In this document: positions 35,970 to 48,076 of the stretch, piece by piece
Numbering within the stretch: position 1 is the first letter of the stretch
How the letters are laid out: every line of letters starts with the position of its first letter
DNA from: Aphis gossypii
Lineage: Eukaryota; Arthropoda; Insecta; Hemiptera; Aphididae
Length of the DNA stretch: 64,000 nt
Reading direction: 5' to 3'
Assembly (NCBI RefSeq): GCF_020184175.1
Contig: NW_026083222.1
Location: forward strand, 1-64,000
Notes under the pieces: model-generated
The model's input: the letters and a program-made list of their open reading frames with translations, nothing else
Told to the model about the DNA's origin: nothing
Databases searched by the model: none
Translations under genes and position numbers: made by a program

Positions 35970-36830
35970 TGTTTACGAAAAACGATTCTGAACGCAGAAA
36001 ATTTATCAGTCTGTGATAATTAGTACCTAGGATATATTATATTATTACCTATAGGCCTATGTTAAATTGTAATATATCGTTATTTTATGCTATTTCGTAA
36101 AAAATTAAATTTCATAAGCTCATAAAAAATTTTCTATATTGACCCTGGAAATTTTATTTACTGTTACTTGAAAGAAAATTTATGAAGAACCTTATATTGG
36201 ATTTTTTAACGTTAAGTATAAATCGCAAAAAATTACGCGATTTTCACATTTTTCGTAAACATTTGAACTTTAAATGCTTATCAACAAAAATTGTGACTAA
36301 CGATTTTTGATTTTTTTTTTTTACTACGATAAGTATAACTTATAATATACGTTGTGTTCAATTTTAAAAAAAATTTTGTGAGGCCAAATTTTTTTTATAG
36401 GCATTTCAAAAAAAAAAGCTTAGAAAAATCAAAAATGTCAATTGTCTATAAATAGCTTAAAAAAAGTTAAGATATTTTGAAAATTTAATCTTAAATAAAT
36501 AACGTTAATATAAACATTTGGTGAAAATTTCAAGTGTTTACAATGATTCGTTTTTGAGTTACAGCAAAATAAAAAAATCAATTTAGTCAAAAACTGATTA
36601 TGCGTAAATATTCCCGTTTTTCCGTCATTTTTTTTAAGATTTTTCCTAATGCTCCTAAAACTATTGGAAATTTTCCATGAATTTTGCTTTTCAAAGAGGG
36701 GTTGAAATCAAAAATCAAAGCATTATTTCTACTCCAAATCGTGACAGACACAAAAATAAAAATAAAATAAAAAACATACATCATTGTAAAATCAATACAT
36801 TCCTCACTTCGTTCAGAAAAAATTTTTTAT
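35970..36830. repeat. Dispersed repeat, possibly with inverted ends
   Basis: Starts ACGATTCTGAACG (35979) and ends CTTCGTTCAGAAAAAATT (36828), giving a short inverted match TTCTGAACG/CGTTCAGAA. The final 130 bases (ATTTGGAG...TTTTACAATGATG...TTCAGAA) are shared, in reverse orientation, with 57195-57305. The middle is A/T-rich with TTGAAAATTT-type words and no frame. I read it as a non-autonomous dispersed element; class unknown. Confidence 0.6.
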
Positions 36831-37602
36831 CACCAATATTTTTGCAACGTTTATGAGTCCCTTACCTATAGTAGAATTTTTATTTATTTTATTAAAAATA
36901 TGTCTTACCTTCATAGTTGCAGTTGATCATCTTATTTTTTCCTCTTTTTCCCATTACTCTGAATTAGCTTGTATGTTTTAAGTAGGTGCACAATAACACT
37001 TGACCAAACGAAAAATATAAAAAGTAAAATACAACAATACGGTAAAACAACTTGTATCACACGAGGCATGTACGATTAGACGAGTGACAAGTGACAGCTA
37101 GATCGATACTAGCATGACAAAATATATAGGTATGTCAGCAAGTAGCAACTTTGTGTTGCGCATATCCTCGGGAAGTACCCCCACTTTTTACCGTGTATTA
37201 CGTTCTCCATCTCTCATTGGTCGTATATATTATACTTGATATTTCCAAGTTATCATTTATCGACTTATCGTTATCATCGAATTTTCAATTTTGTATAATA
37301 TTTAAATATTTGTACCAAATTAGATATAATATGTAGTAATAATTATTGTTCATGACAAAATTTGTATTATGTCAAGTGATTGTTATTAATTGTCAGTGGA
37401 GTGGATACTCAGTTACTCACAAATTTAAAAAAAAAAAATGTTAATATGTTAAGTTAATACTTCTATCGGCTCGCAAACACCGACTCCAAAACCTAGATGT
37501 ACACAGTATACTTACCTTAAATATTTGGCTGTAAAATTTTTTTATTAGTTATCACTTATCATGTATGGTTACATATCAAAAATATAACGCGAGAAGTTAC
37601 CT
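36831..37602. other. Gene-free stretch downstream of P-type copy 2
   Basis: Contains GCGCATATCCTCGGGAAGTACC near 37158 and AT-rich sequence. No frame with family resemblance. It may hold the 3' terminus of the P-type element at 37.6-43 kb. Confidence 0.4.
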
Positions 37603-40445
37603 ATTTAATAAATTTTTGTATTTTATGTTTATTACATCGTTTAAATTGTTTATTTACAATTTCTTTGTTTAAATTATTTAACCGTATGTAAGTCCTAGTC
37701 GGAACTAGACATTGGACGACTTCAACTGGTATGTTTAAATGCCTAATATTTTTTGCTAATACATCACTTAAATTTTTTATTATATTAAGTGTTTTCAAAA
37801 GGCTGTTTCCATGAAACGCATTGAAATCTATTTCTAGTTGTTTAATCGCTTTTTCGAGGCTATATGAAGGCATTTTTAGATTGCCTTTTGAAATGCTTTG
37901 TGTCCAATTGTTTGATTGCTGGCTATTATCAGTGTGGCTGATCAAATGTGGATATTTACATGAAAAACGATTAGCTACATAGCCAGCAACATATTGAGCA
38001 CATTCTTTCTCCAATCCACTGAATGGTTCTTCAGATTCCATCTGAAAAGCATGAGGTAAATTTTATAATTGTATTTTAAAACTATAAATGTTTAATGTAT
38101 GCCTCAAACTGTTTAAGGAGATCAAAATTTGATGTTGATACAACTGTTTTCATTGTGCCTAATTGTCCTTTTACTACAGCTGTATTTTCAAATTCTGAAG
38201 GATGTTGTACGTCATTGAATATTTGTGAAGTTAAACATTCATGATCATCTAAAGTTAACAGACTGGTTTCAAGACTACCTTCAGTATTGGTGTTTTCAGT
38301 GAACACTAAATCTGAGTGTTTACCCAATATATACCATCGCAAGCTATAATATATACAATAGTAATAGTTATCATAAAGTATTATCAAAAGTATCATAGAT
38401 GTCATAATTATACCTATATTTTTACTTAAATTTGTTACATAATGTAAGTATTTACAGTATTTAAAATCTAAAACGGTTATATTGTTACTGGCACTCCCGG
38501 CCATTCCCTTTAAAAAGCTAAACAAGTTTTCTAAAATATCTTGATTTAGCTTTCTTGTTAAGACATATTGAACTCCATATAAATTTTTTAAGTCTTTCAT
38601 CAAATTTTTGAGGGATATGTTGCTAACTAAAATTCCTTCAAGTATAATGGATAATAGCAGGGTTAACAAATAAAAATATATAATTAATTATAAATTATTA
38701 GGTATAAATTATAAAAAAAATATATTACCCTTTTAGAAAGGAAGTAGTGATTTTTTGCCATGAACTCGCATATGTTTAATGAAATTGTTCATTTTTTCAA
38801 TTAGTTCATTTTGAGTTTGTTCATTAAGGCCATAACTCTCTACCCCTTTATCATACTTATTTTGAGTATTTAATAAATCAAACCATTGATTAAATAATGA
38901 AATGATATTTGCAGCCTATTTCATATTATAAACATTAAATAGGTAAGCAAACTAATTTAGTATTTAGTGTATAGTATGATAATACTTATACTGTTCTATG
39001 TATGAGCTTAAGCTTTCCCTTTATCCACAAAAAAAACATTGTTACCCAATCAAAAAATCATAATACTCACATCTCTCCAGTTATATGTATTTAAATCTCC
39101 CCTGTCTCCACAAAATGTTATTGCTTTAGCTACAGTATTTGAAAGCAACGTTGAAAGTTTCACGTTCATCCGACCTGTTCCCTCAACCAATAAATGGCGA
39201 CTAGTAACTTTATGAGCTAATTTATAGTCATGTCTAGAGTTAAGGTTTATTAATTCTTCAAATATATTTTTCCCAATATATTTACCATTAGGAAGAATAA
39301 AACCTCTGAATAAAATATTAGCGTTTAGATATTTAATGATTAAATTTACTGACTTAAAAATTAACTTCATACTTATCAAGTAAATGATTCCTTGCTAATT
39401 TGAGCAAATGTGGTACATCTGCAAAGACATACACTTGATTTTTGGTAAAAGGATGTTCAAATGAAGTATTATGTACAGATATATTTAAGCTATTCCATAA
39501 TCTCATGTTAGTTGAACCCATGTCCCTAACGATAGAAATCACATTAAACCCAACATTATGCAATTGTTCTATAATTTGTAATAGTAACTCTTTTGTCATT
39601 TTTTGATCATAGCTGTAATATATTGGCTGTTTCCAATTATTAACCAACCCTATTAAAGAAATAAAATGTATAGTATCTTAGTAATAAAAATATATGATCA
39701 TCTATTTATGATGAAGTATTGAAATGTTATATATACCACGAACAACAACAAGTTGAATACATTTGTGAGGTTCAATAACACGTTCATGTTTCTTATCGAA
39801 ACATATTCTATTTGAAATATAGGTTTCATCGAAACATATAACTGATAATTTTTCAGTTTCATTCATGAATTCTCCTTAAAAATGTATTTAGTAATTCAGT
39901 TAAAATATTAAAATGGTGTGTATTTTAATATTAACACATTAAGAATTTTAATCAGTAAAGAAAAAATGAATAATTTATTATTATAAAATACTTAAGTTAA
40001 TATATTATTACCTTTTGCTTTCATTAAGGATAGAACACTAAAAAGTATTCCATTTTCAATACAAAATCTTGCAGCCCACGTTCTTAGCGTAGACAGGCCT
40101 TAAAAATATTATTCTTTATGTTATATGTAAATATGTAAATCAATTTAAAATTTAAGTAAGAAACTAAACCATTTTTATTAACCTGGTAGCGGAAAATTTT
40201 TTTTGACTCTCAAATATCGGTATGCCTTTGGAGAAACACTCCTTAATGTAATGGCACTTGAAATATCTTCAGGTGTCCACCGGTACACTTTTTTTGTAGG
40301 GTAAAGAAACATATTAACCTGAGTTGGTGTAAAATATTTTGAGAGAATTTCAAAAAACCGATTTTCAAAACGGAAATTTTCCAAAGAAATATATTGTTCT
40401 AAATCATAATTGTCTTTTTTACAATTCTCTATCTCATTTTTCAAT

Positions 40446-41329
40446 CTAAATAAAATAATACTTAACTTGTTCAAATTGTACTTAGAACTGAATAGGAATA
40501 AATAAGTTATGTAAACACACTACACAGTGTAAAAAACATATAAAGCATTAGTTTATTTAGTGTCATACAAATAAAAAAAAAAAAAATATTAAAACTAGTA
40601 CTAATACAAAACATTCTTAGCATTCTATGATATCTGTTGTATTAATTTTAAATAAATAAATAAAACACATTTAGTTTATTTCATTATACTACGAATTAGA
40701 GTTATACATATATATATATATATATATAATGTACCATATTATATAATAGTTAAATTATGAGTTTTAATAGTAGTGAGTGGGAGATTGGCCCACCACTGCT
40801 AATTATTGTTGTATTTGATTTGTTTTAATAAATGATAGGGGCCGGAGGAGAAGTATTGGAAACATAGTTCCTTCTCCGGTCCTCGGTACCATAAGAAAAA
40901 AAGATATATTATATATAAAAAAAAATTAAAGCATACAAACATGAAAAGCATATTTTTATTTTTGTAATTGTTGGGTAAATAACAAATTATAAAAATAAAA
41001 CCAAAACATCACTGCCAACTCATAGATCTTAGAAATTAACAAAAATTTATAATTGTAGTGTGAATAAAAAAATTAAAATTAAATGTAAAAATAATTAAAA
41101 ACTGAATTTAAAATATGAAAGTGTAAAAAATATAGTGCTTCATATTACATTGTAGATCCTCAAAATCTAAAACATGTTGATACTATCTAGTAGGTTTTAT
41201 TTTAAAAACCCTACATAAATAATGAACAGGTTTTATTAATTGAGCATAGTGGAGATGAATTGTCTTGTTCACAAAAGGCTTCAGAAGAATCAACTTAAAT
41301 CAAATAACAATACATTACTTAAGAATTAA
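40446..41329. other. Long intron of P-type copy 2, with two hairpins
   Basis: AT-rich. Two stem-loops lie together near 40765-40895: TAGTAGTGAGTGGG...CCCACCACTGCTA and GGCCGGAGGAGAAG...CTTCTCCGGTCC. TA-dinucleotide run at 40710-40730. No open frame that I can support. Confidence 0.45.
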
Positions 41330-41647
41330 TTCATCTTTTTCAAGTTCAGCATTATCTTTATCGATAAGTGGCTTTACTCCCAGATCGCAACTATCATCAA
41401 ATCCAAATAATTTAACACTGCATCTCTTAGGACGTCTAATTACTGGGTCGATTGAATTAGGTACAGATTCACTAAAAATAAAAACAAATAAATTGGCACA
41501 TTAATATTTTTTCTTTAAAAAAAAATCAATTGCAAATATTAATTCTGGAAAAAAAGAGATTCCGATCTTAATAATACAATTCAATTTAGACTAAAAAAAA
41601 ATAGTTACACAGAAAATGTTCCAGCTGTAGTCTTTAATGGTAATAAC

Positions 41648-42258
41648 CAGGGCTCGGAAGTTCTAGCAAATGCATATTTTTATTGGTTCGTCCTAGAACA
41701 TCCAAAGTAAGATACAAATATGTTTCACACTTCTCTGATGTCATACACGAAATTTTATTTTGCTATTTTTTGCATATTTACGGTTTTTACTACTATTTTG
41801 CTAATTTTAGGTTTTTAGTGCTATTTTTGGGTATATTTTCACATAAATTCATATTATAGGAGATATTTTTGCTAATTAGGAGTTATAAATGCTGTTAATG
41901 TGCATATTTAAGGAAATAAACACATATTGTTGAAAAACTAAATTACCTACCAAACAGCCGCCTACGAATATGTGAATGAAAACAAATTGTTTTATTTTAA
42001 AATGGTACGCATCCGGCATAAACGGCCTTAGACCGTTGTTATCGTCGATTAAATCGGACAATTCCGTTAATTTCCAATAATTTAGTTATTTTTAAAATTG
42101 TATCAAAATATGAACTTTTATAAAAAAAAATTTTATTTTATTTTGCATATTTTTCAATTTTTAGTGCTATTTATTGCTATTTTATTTTATTAATGTTTTT
42201 ATGTGCATATTTAGGCGCTAAAAATCATTTTTTTTAGTGCTATAACTTCCGAGCCCTG
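41648..42258. mobile_element. hAT MITE (611 bp) in an exon of P-type copy 2
   Basis: Inverted termini CAGGGCTCGGAAGTT and AACTTCCGAGCCCTG, flanked by the exact 8-bp duplication GTAATAAC (41640-41647 and 42259-42266). The interior carries repeated TTTTTAGTGCTATTTTTG-like and TGCATATTT words and no frame. Removing it rejoins an open linker exon of the THAP transposase (minus strand STTPALLPLKTT). Confidence 0.95.
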
Positions 42259-43016
42259 GTAATAACGCTGGAGTAGTAGACCTCTCTTGTGATGAACACA
42301 CAATTGGACTTAAACAAAACAATTTAGGTAGGTATAAAAAATTAGAAAAACTTCAATATTGATTATATTATATGAAATCAAAAAATTACTTCATAACTAT
42401 TTCATCTATCCCATCTTTGGTACCCATATCACATCCATTTGTACCACATTCAATGTTTTCATCAAAACCAGAAGAACTTAAAAAATTAAATATTATTAAC
42501 AGTTTATTTCTCTATAACATAGTAAATAAAACCATGTAATGCTTACTATAATGGTACAGCGTCTGATTTTAAATTGAATACACCTATATCATTATGATAA
42601 TAATGGTATGGAGCAAAATGCAACGAGCAAACTACAGCTAAAATACAAATTATTTATAAAACATACAACATTTATTACTAAATATTTTTTGTTATTTTAT
42701 TAAAATTATATTTCTAGTGAAAAAAATAATTTAAATTACCAATAAAATAAAATTAATTGCAATAGTAAACCTGAATGAATATAATATGCAGGTCTCTTAT
42801 ACACAAAGTTTATTTGCTAATTCAATACAAAAATCGTAGGTTTTTGGTAATCAATGTAATAATGGTAAAAACCAATTTTCATATTTAACTATGTAATAGA
42901 TAGTTACTTAAATTTACCTGAATTAAAATTAATTTGCCTTAAATTCTGATGACCTGATAGGATTTGATTTTGCCATAGAATTCTTAATTTTGGATCTTTT
43001 GGAAACCTGTGTAAAA

Positions 43017-43428
43017 TAACTTTTGCATATTTTGGTAAACCTTTTTTTTTGGCTTAAATTAATATACAATTAATTTTCAATTCACTCGTAAAAACACTCG
43101 TAGTCTTAGAGCATTACCTAAATATATAACTTGAATTTTGAATTCTCCAACTATACTAAACGTCTTAATCTCCCCTAACATATTCTATAATATACGTATA
43201 GTTATCGCATATTATCGTGTCGGTTTTATCTTAATCAATATAATCTATAAAATTGTATCGAAAAGAGACATATTTTATTACACGTAGGTACATCGGTATT
43301 ATTAGAAATAAAAGTAAATATTGTACAATATGTTTTGTGTCCAAATGATCAACATTTAGTGACAGTTGTAGTCTTGTTCGCGTGTTGCATTATACATATA
43401 CCAGATACCTCGACACCTCGTGTTAAAA
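43017..43428. other. Spacer between P-type copy 2 and outer MULE
   Basis: Divergent arrangement: the P-type gene reads leftward and the MULE rightward. Expected first THAP exon and MULE left terminus were searched by eye and not found. Confidence 0.4.
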
Positions 43429-44131
43429 ATGAATTTTGAAATCGTTATTAGTGAAAGAAAAAATCAATTAATATCATATAAAAGTTTTAAATTTTATAAC
43501 AAAGCGTACGTAAAATATTTAGACGCCTATAAATGGCAATGTGTCAATAAAAAGTGCACTGCAAAAATGTATGTTGATCGTGATATGAAGATGATCGTAA
43601 AAGATGAGAGCTTACATAATCACGAAAATGAAGCCGAATCTGTCAGAAAAAAAAAAAATTTTCAAATCAATTAAAAAGAAAATGTGAAGATGAATTGGAA
43701 AGACCGTCAAAAATTATTAACAGCGAAATACAAAAATATCCTGAACAATCTAAGTTATTTACTGGTACTGATGTAAATAATATATATCAATGTTTGTACC
43801 GGTCTCGTCGATCTTCTTATCCAAAATTACCAAAAACCATTTCTGAAGTCATCGAAGTCATGAAAAATCGAAAGATTATAACAATAGAACATGAAGATTT
43901 TTTACTCGATGTAGATTCTACAAATAATATTTTATTTTACTCTACAATTTCAAATTTGAAATTACTTTGTTCGTGTGATAAAATATTTGTAGATGGTACA
44001 TTTTATAGTTGCCCTAAATATTTTTACCAACTATTTACAATCCATATTTTTAAAAATGGACATTATGTTCCATTATCATTCTTTTTACTGCCGGACAAAA
44101 GTGGAAATACCTATGCTAGCGCATTTAGATG
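43429..44131 (+). pseudogene. Outer FLYWCH-MULE transposase, N-terminal part
   Basis: MNFEIVISERKNQLISYKSF then WQCVNKKCTAKMY and ESLHNHENEAE, a FLYWCH zinc finger (Cys-Cys-His-His; the W is present). After a frame change in a 10-A run near 43660 it continues ERPSKIINSEIQ..., LFYSTISNLKLLC, IFVDGTFYSCPKYFYQLF (first catalytic Asp, about 43987) and PLSFFLLPDKSGNTYASAFR, where the inner MULE interrupts it. FLYWCH plus MULE is a usual pairing; the finger binds the element's ends. The second half is at 46463-47217. Confidence 0.85.
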
Positions 44132-46462
44132 GGCGATTGTAAACTCCGCCAGAATATCGGTCAAGATAAAAAGGTAATAATAGGTCTATGGTAAACTCCG
44201 CCAGATTTTTTTTCTTACCTGTAATGGGTACATGTAAACTCCGCCAGACTTTTTTTTTTACCTGGTCAGTGCGACAGTATACTCATATTGCCACGTGCCT
44301 TCTCACATTAAATACGTTTATTGTGATGATATATGTCAAAATTGATAAAATATTGTCAAGGTTAGATTGATTCAAATTATTAATAATTTTATCTCCATAT
44401 TATCTGAAATCAAGATTTCCAATGATGATATCGGCAGTAGGTAAGGTATAAGTAAAGACGTATACTTTGACGAACATAATCATTCGTAGTCTGCGTGTCT
44501 CCGAGTATATTTCCGATATTTCCGATATTATTGTATATGTCCAAACGAAATATGTCGCAAGAAAGTAATAATATAAAATTAATTACTGGTCAACGAGGCA
44601 ATTTATTGGTTGTATTTAAAAATTATAAGTATAATAAAAATATAAAGTACGCGTCTGGTGAAATAAAATGGAGGTGCAATAACAAAAAATGTAATACATT
44701 TATAAAAACTGTTGGAGCTGAGCATCATAATATTACTTTAACACATTTTGCAAATGATACTCACATTACTTCATGCCTTCCAATTTCAATCCAAACACTA
44801 GAAAGACAAGAAATAAGTAGTTGTGTAAAGAGAAAAGCGGTGGAAGATATTCGTGGTAAACCGGGTAAATACATTTCAAAATTAAATAGTAATAAAATAG
44901 GTACACATGTCGTATGCTATCTACGTAAACAGAAAAAAAATGATCAATGAGAGATTGAATACAGCATATTATATGTAGGTATTATGTAGTCATTTTTTGT
45001 AGATGGCATACACCTCTTATAGCTAAAATATTAAATATTGATATATTTTTTCTTTTAGCTAAAATATTAAACATGGGATTAAAATGTTGTAGTAGTACAA
45101 TAAAAAACTCTACAAATTTAACTTCAAATGACATGTCGTTGGTAAAGAGAAATATGTATAATTGACGTAGAAAATTAATACCACCAGTTCCAACTTCGCG
45201 ATCTGAAGTTATCTCTTCGCTTATTCAGATGGCACCAAAAACGATCAGAGATGAAAGTTTTTTAATTTTATCTGATTTCGATAGTGAGATTATTATATAT
45301 AGTTGTATTACAAATCTAAAATATTTATGTATCTCAGAAACAATTTATGTGGATGGTACGTTTGATTATTGTGTTAAATTTGTTTATCAATTATTTACTT
45401 TGCATGGTTATTTCAATGGACATTATATACCACTTGTCTTCTGTCTTTTAAAAGATAAAAAACAAGAGACTTACATTAATTGTTTCAAATCAATTAGTGA
45501 AAAATGTTTAGAGTTAAATTTAGTTTTTAGTCCAACAGAAATAGTTGTTGATTTTGAATTAGCAATTCATAATGCATGCGAAAAAGTATGACCTAATGTT
45601 AGTCTAGTAGGATGTAGATTTCATCTCAGCCAATCATGGTGGAGGGCAATTCAAAACTTTGGACTGAGTGTTGAATATAAAAGTGAATCAGAAATAAGTA
45701 AGTGGCTTCATCTATGTTTCGGATTATTATTTTTATCTCCCGAAAAAGTTCCCGATGTATTTGCATTTACTTTAGAAGCAATCATGCCATCCGATCCTAG
45801 AGTAACCAAGTTCTCAGATTATCTTGTTGACAATTACATAAGTAATGACGCAGCGTTTCCTCCTCATTTGTGGGCTGATCAAAATGCAAATTTAAATCGA
45901 ACAACAAATGCCTGTGAATCCTTTCATAGTCATTTGAGAAATTCATTTTATAAAAGTTATCCGAATGTTCACATTTTTAGTAAAGTTCTTATCGAATTTC
46001 AAACCCAAACTTATATTAAACTAAATGGCATTTCTCAAGTAAATCAGCTAAAAAATTCAAAATCAAAAAAAAAATGACAGTATTACAGGATGCGATGAAT
46101 AGGTATACTAATAAAGAAATACAAGACTTAGAATATTTGAAAATTGTATCACATCATTATAGTTTTCATACATAACAATATTTATAACCATTATTTATTT
46201 TTTATCATATTGTATTATATTATGTGGACGATTATTTATTTATTATTTTTTTACTATGATTTAAATATTTAATGTGAACGATATTATGATATTATATTAT
46301 ATTATATTATAATTTTTTTTTTTAATAATATATCATATTGATTTTATACTACTATTTGATTTTTTTCACTGGCGGAGTTTACATGAGCCTAATTTTACCT
46401 GTTTTTTTTTCTGGCGGAGTTTACAGTAAAAAAAGGTACTTGTGGCGGAGTTTACATGCGCC
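44132..46462 (+). mobile_element. Inner FLYWCH-MULE element (2,331 bp) inserted in the outer MULE
   Basis: A 10-bp duplication CATTTAGATG lies at 44122-44131 and 46463-46472. Termini are GGCGATTGTAAACTCCGCCA and, in inverse, GGCGCATGTAAACTCCGCCA. The core GTAAACTCCGCCA occurs three times at each end (near 44140, 44190, 44233; 46370, 46412, 46442), always pointing inward. Removing the insert restores the outer frame (AFR|CIVEKC). Duplications of 8-10 bp are characteristic of MULEs. Confidence 0.95.
44537..46176 (+). pseudogene. Inner MULE transposase with FLYWCH finger
   Basis: MSKRNMSQESNNIKLITG then IKWRCNNKKCNTFIK and HHNITLTHFANDTH, the FLYWCH finger. A frame break near 44940 (8-A run) and a degraded linker follow. 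From 45180: PTSRSEVISSLIQ, IYVDGTFDYCVKFVYQLF (first Asp), EIVVDFELAIHNAC (second Asp, 45547), GCRFHLSQSWWRAIQNFG (CxxH), and NACESFHSHLRN (Glu, 45910). Lesions: TGA at 45589-45591 where the outer copy has Trp, and a frame change in a 10-A run near 46070 before the terminal VSHHYSFHT. Unlike the outer copy it has no intron after QNFG. Confidence 0.85.
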
Positions 46463-47217
46463 CATTTAGATGTATTGTAGAAAAATGCTCATCAAACAAT
46501 TTTCATTTCAATCCAACAACACTTATTGCTGACTTTGAAGAAGCTATACATGTAGGAGCAAAATTTGTATGGCCTCAAATTAAAATAATTGGATGCAGAT
46601 TTCATCTGACACAAAGTTGGTGGCGACATATACAAAACTTTGGTAATTACTTATATTTATTATTATTATTTTTTTTTTGCATATATATTATATACATTAA
46701 CTATATTATAGGTTTATCAATTGAATACAAGAATTCCAACAGCGAAATTGGACAGTGGTTGAAATGGATATTCGGTTTGCCATTATTAAATGCAGAAGAA
46801 GTAAGTGAAAGCTTTATTGAAGCTTTTATGTCAGTCGTTCCTGATGACCCAAGGTTAAAAAAATTCTGCGATTATATATGTGATAATTATATTGATGAAA
46901 CATCAAAATTTAATCCGAAAATGTGGGCATCTTCTTCAATTTCTTCCGAACGAACAACAAATAGTTTCATTCGAAACTTAATACCCAATTCAATAAAGCA
47001 CATCCTAATATATTTTTGTTTTCGCATGTATTAAATTTAAAAATTCAAACTGATACATATATAATAATAAGAAGGCTCGATAATACTAAAATAAGTAAAA
47101 ATAAAAATTATGAAAAAAAAAAAATATGTAGAAACAATTTTTGAAGACTATTTAAATAAAAAAATTGATAGATTTAAATATATAAAATTGGCATCTAAGC
47201 ACTATTCTGAAAAATAA
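46463..47217 (+). pseudogene. Outer FLYWCH-MULE transposase, C-terminal part
   Basis: FRCIVEKCSSNNFHF, LIADFEEAIHVGAKFVW (second Asp), IIGCRFHLTQSWWRHIQNFG (CxxH), a 69-bp intron (46643-46711, GTAATT to TATTATAG), GLSIEYKNSNSEIGQWLK and MWASSSISSERTTNSF, where the catalytic Glu is expected; there the frame changes (NSFIRNLIPNS). The terminal IKLASKHYSEK and TAA at 47215 match the inner copy's end. Closely related to the inner MULE throughout but clearly a separate family. Confidence 0.85.
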
Positions 47218-47530
47218 ATCAATTAATATCATTATTACATTTTAATTATTATTTACTATTATTTATTTTATTTTTAATAAATAATTTTTGCATTTTTGGC
47301 GTTTTTAAAATAAATTGTAGAACATTTGATTATTATTTACTATTATACCTATTTATTTTATTTGTACTAAATTATATTATTTTTGCTTTTTTGGCGTTAA
47401 CTAAATAAATTTTATATCATTATTTTACTATTTTAATACATTTTACTTACAAAAATGTTTGAATTATTTTTTGAAATATTTATATTTAAACTTTAAAAAA
47501 ATTGATAAACTATTGATTTAAAAATATACA

Positions 47531-47592
47531 GTGGGCGGAGTCGATAGCCGGCGGAATTGATATTAAAACGGCGGAATCGATAAAACCCCCTT
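47531..47592 (-). repeat. Right terminus of outer MULE, triplicated motif
   Basis: On the minus strand: TTTTATCGATTCCGCCG, ATCAATTCCGCCG, ATCGACTCCGCCC, three spaced copies of one motif ending in CCCC outside. It has the same arrangement as the inner MULE (three copies of TGTAAACTCCGCC) with a shared TCCGCC half and a different 5' half. No left-end partner was found. Confidence 0.7.
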
Positions 47593-48076
47593 TATGAGAT
47601 CTGCAGATGCAAGATGAACTTTGACTTTTTTTAATAATTAAGATTTATACCTATAAATTACAATAAAAACTAATTTCATAAAATTATACATCTAAATATC
47701 CAGAATTTAATATAACGCAGTATAATGATATTATTTTTTTTTCATAACTATTATTATTTAACATATCGTAGAACCAATTTCGCGTGGATTCACGGGCAAC
47801 GCATAATACAAAGTCACATACCTATTACAAGACACTAAACGATAAAATAGGTGTGTTAATTAAATTTACTATAATATGTGTAGGGGACGTTTACTCCTAC
47901 GCATAATTAAAGGTGAAAAATTATAAAAATGTGTGTCCCAAATAAAACAATTTTTTTAATTAAATTTAATGTATTAAAGAGTTAAGCTATTACAAAATGT
48001 TGACCCTAGTTACATCTATGATGTTCATTGGATATAAAAAATATATTATTAGCGACTGTTTCAATTTGAACTGTTA
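47593..48076. other. Gene-free spacer
   Basis: AT-rich; GTGGATTCACGGGCAACGCAT near 47790 stands out but has no partner that I can find. No frame supported. Confidence 0.4.

Larger units (their letters stand above)
37603..43016 (-). pseudogene. P-element-type transposase with THAP domain (copy 2), many introns
   Basis: Minus-strand exons: 42918-43016 (FPKDPKLRILWQNQ) and about 42551-42637 (VVCSLHFAPYHYY...SDAVPL) form the second half of a THAP finger; the first exon with the Cys pair was not found. Linkers at 42395-42478, 42259-42310 plus 41600-41647 (cut by a MITE), and 41330-41475. Core: 40190-40445 (VYRWTPEDISSAITLRSVS), 40020-40099 (LSTLRTWAARF), 39740-39870 (VICFDETYIS, first Asp), 39362-39650 (SIVRDMGSTNMRLW second Asp; VFADVPHLLKLARN), 39060-39305, 38740-38915, 38090-38665 (LNQDILENLFSFLKG with the Glu) and 37603-38041. 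The full P/THAP9 order is present. Loss of the first exon, the MITE and an unspliceable segment near 38340-38460 make it doubtful as a gene. Confidence 0.8.

Noticed and set aside
44132..46462. Insert taken at first as a continuation of the outer MULE gene
   Set aside because: It has its own FLYWCH finger, all catalytic residues, inverted ends and a 10-bp duplication, so it is a separate element.
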